From the NCBI GenBank assembly GCA_902786245.1, contig CADABS010000047.1, positions 1 to 32,601 of the forward strand: DNA of 32,601 bases, in the 5' to 3' direction. Shown here one piece after another: positions 1 through 8,302 of this stretch (positions are counted from its first letter, which is position 1; every line of letters begins with the position of its first letter). Under the pieces are notes generated by a model. That model was not told the DNA's origin, did no database searches, and saw only the letters and a list, made by a program, of their open reading frames with translations. The position numbers were made by a program, and so were the translations under genes. The DNA is from an uncultured Erysipelotrichaceae bacterium (lineage in GTDB: Bacteria; Bacillota_I; Bacilli_A; Erysipelotrichales; Erysipelotrichaceae).

Positions 1-92
1 GGACACCCTTGAACTTGGCTAAGCCTTAGGGGTTACCACCCTTGGCTGGAGGTACCTTTCAACCTCCAAGATATGTGCCATGCCCGGCACAC
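1..92. other. Structured stretch of unknown identity, possibly the end of a non-coding RNA
   Basis: No convincing gene is seen here. Read on the plus strand it folds into consecutive hairpins: ACCCU with AGGGGU around positions 5-33, CUUGG with CCAAG near 41-70, and GUGCC with GGCAC at about 75-90. The stretch CCUUGAAC...GGGGUUACC loosely recalls the 3' strand of the 6S RNA central bubble, but the closed hairpins that follow do not fit the 6S closing stem. Strand and identity are unresolved because the element runs off the window edge. Confidence 0.25.
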
Positions 93-93
93 G

Positions 94-132
94 TAAAAAA
101 ACATCTGCGCATGCATACATGTGCAGATGTTT
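94..132 (-). terminator. Rho-independent terminator of the C26 hydrolase gene
   Basis: A 15-bp stem (AAACATCTGC at 99-108 and CATG at 110-113 pairing with CATG at 118-121 and GCAGATGTTT at 123-132, one G-T wobble) has a four-base loop. On the minus strand it is followed by seven T residues, so it terminates the gene ending at 153. A weaker T run on the plus side could also stop transcription from the left. Confidence 0.8.
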
Positions 133-152
133 TAAGTAAAGAATAAATGGTT

Positions 153-851
153 TTATTTGCGGCACATCCTGATGAATGTTCTGGCAAGTTCCTGATGGCA
201 TTCATCATGGATCATCCGTTCCGGATGCCACTGTACAGCCAGGACATTTTCTTTTTCGAATGCTTCGATGATGCCGTCATCGCTCATCGCCGCAAGGGTG
301 AATCCTTCCGGTACCTCGCGGGCAGCCTGATGATGGAAGGAATTGACGCCATGGCGGTCGGAGAAAATTCTGTGGATGACCGTATCATTCATGAATGTGC
401 AATCATGGACTGCCTGGCTGCGCTCTGCCGGTGGATCGAAATTGCGCTGGTTGTGCTCATTGCCGTTATAGGTCGGAATGTCCTCGATCAGCCGCGCGCC
501 TTCTGCGACCGTGATGACCTGGATGCCCCGGCAGATGCCGAGAACCGGTTTGTTTGCTTTCCGGAATGCCCGGTACAGCATGAAATCGGATGCTTCGATA
601 TCCTCCGGTGTTGTTTCGCAGACATAGTCCGATCCGTATTTCTTCGGATCGATATCGCCGCCGCCGGTGATGAGCAGACCGTCGAAAACCTCGGCCGCAT
701 ATTCTGCTTCTTCTTCGGTATATGCCTTGACAACAGCGGGGAATCCGCCGGCATTCTGGATGTAATCGTAGTAGCTGTCGTTGTTCAGAAAAACGCGGTT
801 GTCATTCTCTGTTTTATCTCTTGCCGTCATGGCGATCATGACTGTTTTCAT
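153..851 (-). CDS. Gamma-glutamyl-gamma-aminobutyrate hydrolase family protein (peptidase C26)
   Basis: This is a 232-residue class-I glutamine-amidotransferase-like hydrolase of the PuuD family. In that family the enzyme cleaves gamma-glutamyl amide bonds, for example gamma-glutamyl-GABA from putrescine breakdown. The nucleophile elbow GICRG places Cys107 after an LLITGGGDIDP segment, and the QWHPE motif supplies His209 and Glu211, completing the Cys-His-Glu triad. The start at 851 is preferred over an in-frame ATG 36 bases upstream because GGAGG lies just before it and the conserved core begins with MKTVMIAMT. It stands alone, divergent from leuS, with its own -10 box and terminator. The substrate is not shown by the sequence; no puu pathway genes are nearby. 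Confidence 0.88.
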   Translation of the reverse strand: MKTVMIAMTARDKTENDNRVFLNNDSYYDYIQNAGGFPAVVKAYTEEEAEYAAEVFDGLLITGGGDIDPKKYGSDYVCETTPEDIEASDFMLYRAFRKANKPVLGICRGIQVITVAEGARLIEDIPTYNGNEHNQRNFDPPAERSQAVHDCTFMNDTVIHRIFSDRHGVNSFHHQAAREVPEGFTLAAMSDDGIIEAFEKENVLAVQWHPERMIHDECHQELARTFIRMCRK

Positions 852-875
852 GGGTGTTCCTCCGTATTTCCGTCT

Positions 876-904
876 ATTATATGACAAATGCGAATTTCAT
901 TGAA
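876..904 (-). promoter_or_regulatory. Promoter of the C26 hydrolase gene
   Basis: On the minus strand a perfect TATAAT sits at 881-876, about 25 bases before the start codon. The -35 hexamer at a 17-bp spacing is TTCAAT, which is weak and overlaps the -35 of the divergent leuS promoter. Confidence 0.5.
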
Positions 905-928
905 GTTTTTATATGTATTTGCTAATAT
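900..928 (+). promoter_or_regulatory. leuS promoter
   Basis: TTGAAG (900-905), a 17-bp spacer and TATAAT-like TAATAT (923-928) form a good vegetative promoter. Transcription would begin near 935, at the 5' edge of the T-box leader. Confidence 0.75.
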
Positions 929-934
929 GACTGT

Positions 935-1136
935 GTTGCGTTGAAACGGACCAGTAGCAGCTGAACATGGCAGAGAGAACCGGCGGACGGTGCAAGCCGG
1001 CACATGTGATAATCTGTGAACTCACCCGCGGAGCAGCCGCATCTGCAGCGATAGAAGCAGGCAAGAGTGCACATGATCCATGTGAACTAAGGTGGTACCA
1101 CGCTCACAGCGTCCTTAGAGAAGGACGTTTTTATTT
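935..1136 (+). promoter_or_regulatory. Leucine T-box riboswitch with terminator/antiterminator
   Basis: This leader senses uncharged tRNA-Leu and controls leuS by transcription attenuation. The specifier region reads GAA-CTC-ACCCGCGGAG, with CTC (Leu) at 1021-1023. The stem III hairpin is CACATG at 1070-1075 with CATGTG at 1079-1084. The T-box bulge sequence GGTGGTACCACGC is at 1091-1103. The antiterminator pairs CTAAGG (1087-1092) with CCTTAG (1113-1118). The competing terminator is CGTCCTT/AAGGACG (1110-1127) followed by a T run. An ORF reads through this leader in the leuS frame, but the RNA motifs show it is non-coding. Confidence 0.92.
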
Positions 1137-1149
1137 GGAGGGAAAATCA

Positions 1150-3552
1150 ATGGCTTACAATCATAAGGCAACAGAAGAAAAATGGCGCCGCTACTGGGAA
1201 GAAAACAAGACGTTCAAAACGGACGCATGGGATTTCAGCAAGCCGAAGTTCTATGCCCTGGACATGTTTCCGTATCCCAGCGGAGCAGGTCTGCATGTCG
1301 GACACCCGGAAGGATATACGGCAACGGATATCGTTTCGAGAAAGAAGAGAATGGAAGGATACAATGTCCTGCATCCGATGGGATTCGATTCCTTCGGTCT
1401 GCCGGCAGAGCAGTATGCGATCAATACCGGCAATCACCCGGACAAGTTCACAAAGGACAATATCGAATTCTTTACGAAACAGCTGAAGAATCTCGGCTTC
1501 TCCTATGACTGGGACAGAGAAGTATCCACCTGCGATCCTTCTTTCTATAAATGGACGCAGTATATCTTTACGCTGCTGTTCAAAGACGGCCTGGCAAAAT
1601 GCGTCGATATGCCGGTCAACTGGTGCGAAGAACTCGGTACGGTTCTGGCCAATGACGAAGTCATCGACGGAAAGAGCGAGCGGGGCGGCTATCCGGTCAT
1701 CCGCAAGAACATGAAGCAGTGGGTCATTGATATCGTTGCCTATGCCGAAAGACTGCTGGAAGGACTTGAAGAGATCGACTGGCCGGAAAGCACAAAGGAA
1801 ATGCAGAGAAACTGGATCGGCAAATCCACCGGTGCGCATGTCAAATTCATGGTCGACGGCTTTGATGAATCCTTTACCGTATTCACGACAAGATGCGATA
1901 CGCTCTTCGGTGCGACCTACTGCGTACTGGCACCGGAACACCGTCTGGTCAGCCTGATCACGACTGCAGAACAGAAAGAAGCGGTCGATGCATATGTCCG
2001 TGCATGTGCGACCAAGTCGGATCTTGAAAGAACCGAACTGAACAAAGACAAGACCGGTGTATTCACCGGCGCCTATGCCATCAATCCGGTCAACGGAAAG
2101 AAGATTCCAATCTGGATCTCCGACTATGTACTGGCAACCTACGGCACCGGTGCGATCATGGCGGTTCCTGCCCATGATACCCGCGACTATGAATTCGCAA
2201 AGAAATTCGGTCTCGAGATCATTCCGGTCCTGGAAGGCGGAAATATCGAAGAAGAAGCCTGGACAGAAGACGGTGTGCATATCAACAGCGGCTTCATGGA
2301 CGGCATGAACAAAGAAGATGCGATCAATGCGATGATCGACTGGCTGACGGAGAGAGGCCTGGGCGAAAAGAAGGTCAACTACCGCATCCGCGAATGGATC
2401 TTCGCCAGACAGCGCTACTGGGGCGAACCGATCCCGATCGTTCATATGGAAGATGACAATCTCATCGCGCTGCCGCTGGAACAGCTGCCGCTGATCCTGC
2501 CGGAACTCGATGATTACAAACCGTCCGCCTCCGGCGCTTCGCCGCTGGAAAAAGCTACGGACTGGGTCAATGTCGAAATTGACGGCAGAAAGGGTAAAAG
2601 GGAAACCAGCACCATGCCGGGCAGTGCCGGAAGTTCATGGTACTTCCTGCGCTATATCGATCCGCACAATGAAAATGCGATCGCCGATCCGGAACTGATG
2701 AAGCACTGGCTGCCGGTCGACCTCTATGTCGGCGGACCGGAACATGCGGTCGGACATCTGCTCTACAGCCGTATGTGGAACAATTTCCTCTATGACAAGG
2801 GAATCGTTCCGGTCAAAGAACCGTTTGCCAAGCTCGTCCACCAGGGCATGATCCTGGGTGCCAACGGCATCAAGATGGGCAAGCGCTATCCGGAATACAT
2901 CGTCGATCCGAATGTCATCGTCGATGTCTACGGTGCCGATACGCTGCGTCTGTATGAAATGTTCATGGGGCCGCTGGAAGCCAGCAAGCCCTGGAGCGAA
3001 CAGGGTGTCGAAGGCGCAAGAAAATGGATCGACCGTGTATGGCGTCTGTGCATGGAGAGCGAAGATAAGATCACCGATGAAGCGACACCGGAACTTGATT
3101 ATGTATACAACTACACGATCAAGAAGGTCACCGATGATATCGATACGCTGAACTTCAATACCGCGATCAGCCAGATGATGATCTTCATCAACGAGTGCTA
3201 CAAGGCGGAAAAAGTCAACCGGGATATGATCATCAACTTCATCAAGGTCCTCAGCCCGATCGCTCCGCATGTCTGCGAAGAGATCTATCATGCCTATACC
3301 GGTGAAGATACACTGGCATATGCGGCATGGCCTTCCTACAGCGAAGAAGCGCTGGAGAAAAGAAAAGTCGAGATCGCAGTACAGGTCAACGGCAAGGTCC
3401 GCGGCAAGTTCAGCGCCGATATGGATACGCCGAAGGAAGAGCTCGAAAAGGCAGCATGCGCACTGGATTCGGTCCAGAACTTCATCGCCGGCAAAGAGAT
3501 CAGAAAGATCATTGCGATCCCCAACAAGATCGTCAATATCGTTGTGAAATAG
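1150..3552 (+). CDS. leuS: Leucyl-tRNA synthetase
   Basis: This 800-residue cytoplasmic class-Ia synthetase charges tRNA-Leu, the usual length for bacterial LeuRS. The HIGH signature is HVGH at residues 49-52. The second signature is KMGKR at 575-579 rather than the textbook KMSKS, a variant I believe is common in clostridial relatives, so it is not taken as a defect. The CP1 editing domain contains the [19 protein letters not shown] segment, and the C-terminus ends with the typical [10 protein letters not shown] region. The start at 1150 follows GGAGGG at 1137-1142 and begins [16 protein letters not shown], as in relatives; the upstream in-frame extension is T-box RNA. It appears monocistronic. 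Confidence 0.97.
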   Translation: MAYNHKATEEKWRRYWEENKTFKTDAWDFSKPKFYALDMFPYPSGAGLHVGHPEGYTATDIVSRKKRMEGYNVLHPMGFDSFGLPAEQYAINTGNHPDKFTKDNIEFFTKQLKNLGFSYDWDREVSTCDPSFYKWTQYIFTLLFKDGLAKCVDMPVNWCEELGTVLANDEVIDGKSERGGYPVIRKNMKQWVIDIVAYAERLLEGLEEIDWPESTKEMQRNWIGKSTGAHVKFMVDGFDESFTVFTTRCDTLFGATYCVLAPEHRLVSLITTAEQKEAVDAYVRACATKSDLERTELNKDKTGVFTGAYAINPVNGKKIPIWISDYVLATYGTGAIMAVPAHDTRDYEFAKKFGLEIIPVLEGGNIEEEAWTEDGVHINSGFMDGMNKEDAINAMIDWLTERGLGEKKVNYRIREWIFARQRYWGEPIPIVHMEDDNLIALPLEQLPLILPELDDYKPSASGASPLEKATDWVNVEIDGRKGKRETSTMPGSAGSSWYFLRYIDPHNENAIADPELMKHWLPVDLYVGGPEHAVGHLLYSRMWNNFLYDKGIVPVKEPFAKLVHQGMILGANGIKMGKRYPEYIVDPNVIVDVYGADTLRLYEMFMGPLEASKPWSEQGVEGARKWIDRVWRLCMESEDKITDEATPELDYVYNYTIKKVTDDIDTLNFNTAISQMMIFINECYKAEKVNRDMIINFIKVLSPIAPHVCEEIYHAYTGEDTLAYAAWPSYSEEALEKRKVEIAVQVNGKVRGKFSADMDTPKEELEKAACALDSVQNFIAGKEIRKIIAIPNKIVNIVVK

Positions 3553-3557
3553 GCAGG

Positions 3558-3590
3558 AAAGCACAGGCTCCGGAAGTCTGTGCTTTATTT
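3558..3590 (+). terminator. Terminator after leuS
   Basis: A 9-bp stem AAAGCACAG/CTGTGCTTT with an 11-base loop is followed by ATTTCTG. The T run is short, so termination may be partial before glnS. Confidence 0.65.
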
Positions 3591-3715
3591 CTGTTCTGCA
3601 GAAACATGCCGATGTCTCAACATATGCATTATGAAACAATCGGCTGTACCCATTGAAGAGGTTTTAGGTTATACTTTTGTGGTGGCATGGAAGATGCCTG
3701 TAAAGGAGAACAGCT

Positions 3716-5452
3716 ATGGCAGAAGAAATGAAGGAAACAGCTGCGGAAGAAGTCAGCGTCAACCGCAACTTTATCTATAACTTTATCGAGGAAGATATCG
3801 CACCGGGCGGACAGTTTGAAGGGATGACGGTGCATACCCGCTTCCCGCCGGAACCCAACGGCTACCTGCATATCGGACACTGCAAGGCACTGTGCATCGA
3901 TTTCGGCATGGCCGAGAAATTCGGCGGCATCTGCAACCTGCGCATGGATGATACGAATCCGGCCAAGGAAGATACCGAATACGTCGACGCGATCCAGCAG
4001 GATATCCACTGGCTCGGCTTTGACTGGGGCGACCGTTTCTTCTACGGTTCCGATTATTTCGAGAAAGACTATGAATATGCCATCGAACTGATCAAAAAGG
4101 GACTGGCATATGTATGCGAGCTGACACCCGAGCAGTTCCGCGAATACAGAGGCGATACATCGACACCGGCCCGTTCTCCCTACAGAGACCGTCCGGTTGA
4201 AGAAAACCTGCGTCTGTTCGAGAAGATGAAGAACGGCGAAGTGGAAGAAGGAAAGATGACCCTGCGGGCAAAGATCGATCTGGCCAGCGGCAATTTCAAC
4301 ATGCGCGATCCGGTCATCTACCGCATCCGCTATATCAACCATCACCGTCAGGGCACGAAATGGTGCATCTTCCCGATGTATGACTTTGCCCATCCGATCC
4401 AGGATGCGCTGGAAGGAATTACCCATTCGCTGTGCTCGCTGGAATATGAAGACCACCGGCCGCTGTACAACTGGGTCGTCGAGAATGTTTCGATCCCGTA
4501 TCACAAGCCCAGACAGATCGAGTTCGCACGGCTTGGCATCGATCATACCGTCATGTCCAAGCGCAAGCTCAGACAGCTCGTGGAAGAAGGCTATGTATCG
4601 GGCTGGGATGATCCGAGAATGCCGACGCTGTGCGGTCTGCGGAGACGCGGCTATACGGCTGCATCGATCCGCAATTTCTGCGAATCCATCGGTGTTGCCA
4701 AGAGCTCGAATACGATCGAATTCCGGGAACTGGAAAGATGCCTGCGCGATGATCTCAACGCTTCGGCGGAAAGAACCATGGCCGTTCTGCATCCGGTGAA
4801 ACTGACAGTCACCAACTATCCGGAAGGACAGTCGGAGACATTCCAGGTTGAAAACAATCCGACCGATCCGGCAGCCGGCACCCATGAAATCACATTCAGC
4901 CGGGATCTCTGGATCGAAGCGGATGACTTCCTCGAAGAACCGATTCCGAAATACAAGCGCATGTATCCGGGCAATGAAGTCCGTCTGAAGGGTGCATATC
5001 TGGTCACCTGCACCGGCTGCGTCAAGGACGAAAACGGCAATGTCACAGAGGTTCTGTGCGAATACGATCCGGATTCCAGAGGCGGCGATCCGGCGGACGG
5101 ACGCAAGGTCAAGGGTGCGACGATCCACTGGGTCGACCGCAATAACTGCCTGGATGCCGAGGTGCGTCTGTATGACAACCTGTTCACCGATCCCAATCCG
5201 GACGGACCGGACAAGAACTTCCTGGATGCGCTCAATCCGGAAAGCCTGACAGTCCTGAAAAACTGCAAGGTCGAGAAATCGATGCAGGAAGTAGCAGCGG
5301 AATTCGATACAAGAGAAAACCGCACCGGCACGAATGCGCCGACATTCCAGTTCATGCGGATCGGCTTCTTCTGCCTCGACAACCGCGACAGTTCGGCAGA
5401 GCATCTCGTCTTCAACCGCAGTGTATCGCTGCGCGACGGGTTTAAAAAATAA
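3716..5452 (+). CDS. glnS: Glutaminyl-tRNA synthetase
   Basis: This 578-residue class-Ib synthetase attaches glutamine directly to tRNA-Gln, close to the roughly 550-residue bacterial norm. The N-terminal segment [12 protein letters not shown] puts HIGH at residues 52-55, and MSK (residues 280-282, in [13 protein letters not shown]) is the second ATP-binding signature. The C-terminal anticodon-binding beta-barrel is present (the [13 protein letters not shown] and HWVDRNN regions). GlnRS rather than GluRS is indicated by the overall eukaryote/proteobacteria-like architecture. TAAAGGAG precedes the ATG. A TATACT at 3670-3675 may be its -10 box, but I see no good -35. Most Bacillota instead make Gln-tRNA through GatCAB. 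Confidence 0.96.
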   Translation: MAEEMKETAAEEVSVNRNFIYNFIEEDIAPGGQFEGMTVHTRFPPEPNGYLHIGHCKALCIDFGMAEKFGGICNLRMDDTNPAKEDTEYVDAIQQDIHWLGFDWGDRFFYGSDYFEKDYEYAIELIKKGLAYVCELTPEQFREYRGDTSTPARSPYRDRPVEENLRLFEKMKNGEVEEGKMTLRAKIDLASGNFNMRDPVIYRIRYINHHRQGTKWCIFPMYDFAHPIQDALEGITHSLCSLEYEDHRPLYNWVVENVSIPYHKPRQIEFARLGIDHTVMSKRKLRQLVEEGYVSGWDDPRMPTLCGLRRRGYTAASIRNFCESIGVAKSSNTIEFRELERCLRDDLNASAERTMAVLHPVKLTVTNYPEGQSETFQVENNPTDPAAGTHEITFSRDLWIEADDFLEEPIPKYKRMYPGNEVRLKGAYLVTCTGCVKDENGNVTEVLCEYDPDSRGGDPADGRKVKGATIHWVDRNNCLDAEVRLYDNLFTDPNPDGPDKNFLDALNPESLTVLKNCKVEKSMQEVAAEFDTRENRTGTNAPTFQFMRIGFFCLDNRDSSAEHLVFNRSVSLRDGFKK

Positions 5453-5455
5453 TGA

Positions 5456-5480
5456 AAGAGACGCAAAGTGCGTCTTTTTT
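5456..5480 (+). terminator. Terminator after glnS
   Basis: GACGCA (5460-5465) and TGCGTC (5469-5474) form a short stem with a three-base loop followed directly by six T residues. Confidence 0.85.
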
Positions 5481-5539
5481 GAATGATTGTCGGAAATCCA
5501 ACCATTTATCACCATGATATGGCTATGAAAATGGATTTT

Positions 5540-5548
5540 TGGTATAAT
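5540..5548 (+). promoter_or_regulatory. Extended -10 promoter of scpA, very close to the start codon
   Basis: TGG-TATAAT (TATAAT at 5543-5548) is an extended -10 element. Only 11 bases separate it from the scpA ATG at 5560, so the mRNA would begin about 4-5 bases before the start codon. No clear -35 is visible. Confidence 0.6.
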
Positions 5549-5559
5549 CGACAGGTAAT

Positions 5560-6297
5560 ATGGAAGAATTCAAGGTAACGATCGATGACTTTGACGGTCC
5601 CCTGGACCTGATGCTGCATCTGATCAGAGAAAAAGAACTGGATCTGATGAACCTGGATATCAATGTCCTGACCGATCAGTATATTGCCTATCTCAACCGG
5701 ATGGAACAGATGCATCTGGAAGTGGCAAGCGAGTATCTGGTGGAACTGGTGATCCTGGTCGAATATAAGTCGAAGCGGCTGATTCCCGGACCGAAAGAAG
5801 ATCTTGAGGGGAACTATGAGGAAGACCCGAAGGAACGTCTGGTCCGCAGGCTGCTGGAATACCAGCAGTATAAAGAGGCCGGCACCGAGCTGCAGAGCAT
5901 GTTTGAAAGCCGGCAGAAGAAGATGGGCCGGCCGATGTCTTCGGAAGCGGACGCATTCATGCACAGCGATGAGGATATGCGCTACAGCGGCAATCCCTAT
6001 GAACTGATGAAGGCGATGCGCCGGGTCCTGATGCGGGTACAGCTGATGCGGCCGGTGGAGACGCGCTATACGGTGAAGGAAATCTCCATGGAAGACCGGG
6101 AACTGGAAGTGGTCGCCAAGCTGGACCGGCTGCCGTCCACATTCCGGTTTGAAAATCTGCTGGATGACTGCCGCGATCTGCCGATGTTCATTGCGACATT
6201 CCTGGCAGTCCTGGATCTTGCCCGTCAGCACAAGCTGGTATTCACCGTCGATGAAAGCGATACGATCTGGTTTTCCAGAGGGGAGAGTTATGCATGA
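5560..6297 (+). CDS. scpA: Segregation and condensation protein A
   Basis: ScpA is the 245-residue kleisin subunit of the bacterial SMC condensin. It bridges the two SMC heads and binds ScpB, acting on the nucleoid in chromosome compaction and segregation. The N-terminus is family-typical (MEEFKVTIDDFDGPLDLMLHLI, then EYLVELVILVEYKSKRLIP), and the C-terminal winged helix ends in FLAVLDLARQHKLVF. The length is normal. The start is fixed by this conserved N-terminus, although no good Shine-Dalgarno is present (only ACAGG) and the -10 box is 11 bases away. It overlaps scpB by four bases (ATGA), indicating translational coupling of the two condensin partners. Confidence 0.95.
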   Translation: MEEFKVTIDDFDGPLDLMLHLIREKELDLMNLDINVLTDQYIAYLNRMEQMHLEVASEYLVELVILVEYKSKRLIPGPKEDLEGNYEEDPKERLVRRLLEYQQYKEAGTELQSMFESRQKKMGRPMSSEADAFMHSDEDMRYSGNPYELMKAMRRVLMRVQLMRPVETRYTVKEISMEDRELEVVAKLDRLPSTFRFENLLDDCRDLPMFIATFLAVLDLARQHKLVFTVDESDTIWFSRGESYA

Positions 6298-6995
6298 GTG
6301 AAAAAGAATGCACATGGGAAATCGATGACAATCTGACCGTCGTCTCCTCCGAGTCTGATAATGCCGCAGAGATCGGCGAAGCAGCGGAAGAAGCTGTTTC
6401 CGTGGAAGAAGAAAAGGAAACGGTGGAAGGCAGCGAAGAAGAGATCTTCCTGCATATGGCCGGATGCCTGGAAGGTCTGCTGTTTCTGACCGGCGATGAC
6501 GGCATCTCCGTGGAACAGGCGATGGATGCCCTGGGCACGGACAAGGAAATGACCGAACGTCTGTTCGATCATCTGCAGAAATACTATCTCAATGAGGAAA
6601 GGGGCATTGAAATTGCCCGTTTCGGTTCGGTATACAAGTTTCTCAGCAAGGCATACGTGCATGAATATGCCGTCAAGCTCTTTCAGATTTCCAAGGAGAT
6701 GCGCCTTTCCAGCGCAGCCCTGGAAACCCTGGCAATCATCGCCTACAAGCAGCCGGTCACCCGGGTCGAGATCGAAGAGATCCGCGGGGTCGGCGCAGAT
6801 GTCATGCTCAGAAAGCTGGAGGCGCGCGGTCTGATCAGAGAAGACGGGCGCAGCGAAGCACCGGGAAGGCCGATCCTCTACTCGGTAACGGATGAATTTC
6901 TGGACGCGTTCCAGCTGCTGAGTCTGGATGAACTGCCGGAACTGCCGAAGTTCGCATCGGATCAGGAAGGGACGGATGATCTTTTCGGGCAATGA
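6294..6995 (+). CDS. scpB: Segregation and condensation protein B
   Basis: ScpB is the 233-residue partner of ScpA in the SMC-ScpAB condensin. It forms a dimer of tandem winged-helix domains. The core starts near residue 50 (HMAGCLEGLLFLTG), and the second winged helix carries the diagnostic LAIIAYKQPVTRVEIEEIRGV. The end, SVTDEFLDAFQLLSLDELPELP, is also typical. The first 45 or so residues form an acidic, Glu-rich extension not part of the conserved fold. The C-terminus is short, with little tail. The gene overlaps scpA and the following lipoprotein gene by ATGA junctions, so all three are likely cotranslated. Confidence 0.95.
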   Translation: MSEKECTWEIDDNLTVVSSESDNAAEIGEAAEEAVSVEEEKETVEGSEEEIFLHMAGCLEGLLFLTGDDGISVEQAMDALGTDKEMTERLFDHLQKYYLNEERGIEIARFGSVYKFLSKAYVHEYAVKLFQISKEMRLSSAALETLAIIAYKQPVTRVEIEEIRGVGADVMLRKLEARGLIREDGRSEAPGRPILYSVTDEFLDAFQLLSLDELPELPKFASDQEGTDDLFGQ

Positions 6996-7780
6996 AAAAG
7001 ATATGGATAGTGACAGCCGCCGCACTGATGCTGTGGGGGTGTGCTGAACCGCCGGTACAGGCGGAAGAAGAAACTGAAGCACAGACAGAGACTGCGGAAA
7101 CGGAAGTCTATGAGCCGGTCTATGCATGCCGGACCATCAATTACTACGATTATGAAAAACCCGTACCGGAATCCGAGCCGATCGAGGATGTCTATTTCAC
7201 CGATGTGCTCATGGGTGGCGATTCCCGGATGGGATCCCTGTATCTCTATTCCGACCTCGGGGCAAAAGGCGCGGAGATCCATTATGTCACTTCGCTCAGC
7301 CTCTGGCGGATCTATGATGCCTATATGGCGACTGCCGATGCGCCGCTCTATGATCTGATGATCTCGACGACCCGTCACAACATCTATCTGCTCATCGGCA
7401 TCAATGAGATCCGGGGCGCTGATTTTGAGGCCTGGAAAAGCGAGCTTTCCAGCATTGTGCAGGAACTGAAACAGGCAAAGCCGGACGGAAACATCTATCT
7501 GATCCTGGCATACCATCCCCGCTATCTCTCGGACATCACCGATGAACAGCTGGCAGCCCGGGTGGAAGAAGAAAATCAGAAAATGCGGGAAATCGCAAAG
7601 GAAAACAGTATATACTTTATTGATCCGGATGAAGCGCTGGATGATGAAACCGGTGTTCTGCGGGAAGATCTGACCTGGGACGGTCTGCATCTAAACACAG
7701 AAGGCTCGCAGCTCTTCGCGGATTATATCGCATCACATGTCGTGAGGGAGGAAAGATATGTTAAAGAAATTTGTGAGTAG
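6992..7780 (+). CDS. SGNH/GDSL-type hydrolase lipoprotein
   Basis: This 262-residue protein is exported and lipid-anchored: the signal peptide ends in a lipobox LMLWGC (Cys17), followed by an acidic Thr/Glu-rich linker to about residue 50. The hydrolase fold is marked by block I GGDSRMGSL, block III GINEI and block V DGLHL, which supply the Ser, Asn and Asp/His of SGNH enzymes. Family members remove O-acetyl or ester groups from cell-wall glycans, exopolysaccharides or lipids; the substrate here is unknown. It is coupled to scpB by an ATGA overlap and to the next lipoprotein gene by a 23-base overlap, an unusual place for surface proteins. Confidence 0.85.
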   Translation: MKKIWIVTAAALMLWGCAEPPVQAEEETEAQTETAETEVYEPVYACRTINYYDYEKPVPESEPIEDVYFTDVLMGGDSRMGSLYLYSDLGAKGAEIHYVTSLSLWRIYDAYMATADAPLYDLMISTTRHNIYLLIGINEIRGADFEAWKSELSSIVQELKQAKPDGNIYLILAYHPRYLSDITDEQLAARVEEENQKMREIAKENSIYFIDPDEALDDETGVLREDLTWDGLHLNTEGSQLFADYIASHVVREERYVKEICE

Positions 7781-8258
7781 CGTACTGGCAGTACTTCTGC
7801 TGGCCGGATGCGCCGGCGGAAAGAAAGCCGATGCCGATGCCGAGACAAACGAATCTGCAGCTGCGGATATCGCTGCAGAAATCGTTAATGAGCTGAATAT
7901 GTCAGACAGTCTGAGCGCCATGAAAGACCGGGCGGTATACGGTGCTTTTTTGGGCATGGTCTATGACAACGAGGATGACCTGGCAGTCGTCCCGGACTGT
8001 GCGGCATACAGAGGCTCCGATAACAGTTCCGATACCGTTGCCGTTTTCAGAACGACGGATGCCGGCGCGGTAAAAGATAAGATCACTTCCTATCTGGCAG
8101 ACCAGAAGGCCAATTCCAGCATGTACAACCCGGACGAGCTTTTCAAGATTTCCAATGCGGTCGTGGAGACATCGGCTGCCGGCGATCTTGTCATTCTCGT
8201 CATCTGCGAAGAAATCGAACCGGCCCGGGCTGCCGTCAACAAGGCACTGGGAAAATAA
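7758..8258 (+). CDS. DUF4358-like lipoprotein
   Basis: A 166-residue lipoprotein: signal peptide MLKKFVSSVLAVLLLAGC with the lipobox Cys at residue 18, a short Gly/Lys/Asp linker, then a compact domain of roughly 120 residues. The pattern of paired YGAFLGMVYDNEDDLAVVPDCAAYRG, VAVFRTTDAGAVKDKI and LVILVICEE segments resembles the DUF4358 domain found in Bacillota lipoproteins. Its function is unknown. GGAGG sits before the start, inside the end of the SGNH gene. A terminator follows, so it is the last gene of the scpA operon. Confidence 0.75.
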   Translation: MLKKFVSSVLAVLLLAGCAGGKKADADAETNESAAADIAAEIVNELNMSDSLSAMKDRAVYGAFLGMVYDNEDDLAVVPDCAAYRGSDNSSDTVAVFRTTDAGAVKDKITSYLADQKANSSMYNPDELFKISNAVVETSAAGDLVILVICEEIEPARAAVNKALGK

Positions 8259-8284
8259 CAGCTCCTTTTCAGGGAGCTTTTCTG
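8257..8284 (+). terminator. Terminator of the scpA operon
   Basis: AGCTCC (8260-8265) pairs with GGGAGCT (8272-8278) across a loop of T/C residues; CTTTTCTG follows. The flanking AACAG/CTGTT extends the stem. Confidence 0.7.
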
Positions 8285-8302
8285 TTATGAAGGAGAAGAA
8301 AA

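Noticed and set aside
967-1149. In-frame 61-codon N-terminal extension of leuS
   Set aside because: It lies across the T-box leader and its terminator, and the conserved protein and ribosome-binding site both begin at 1150.
1147-2445. Minus-strand open frame of 432 codons inside leuS
   Set aside because: It is an antisense shadow of leuS without a start signal or protein-like motifs.
3653-3675. TTGAAG...TATACT as the glnS promoter
   Set aside because: The spacing is only 11 bp; TATACT may be a -10 box but no matching -35 was found.
3629-5515. Long minus-strand open frame of 628 codons opposite glnS
   Set aside because: It is a shadow of glnS codon bias; it has no ribosome-binding site or recognisable domain, while glnS is unmistakable.
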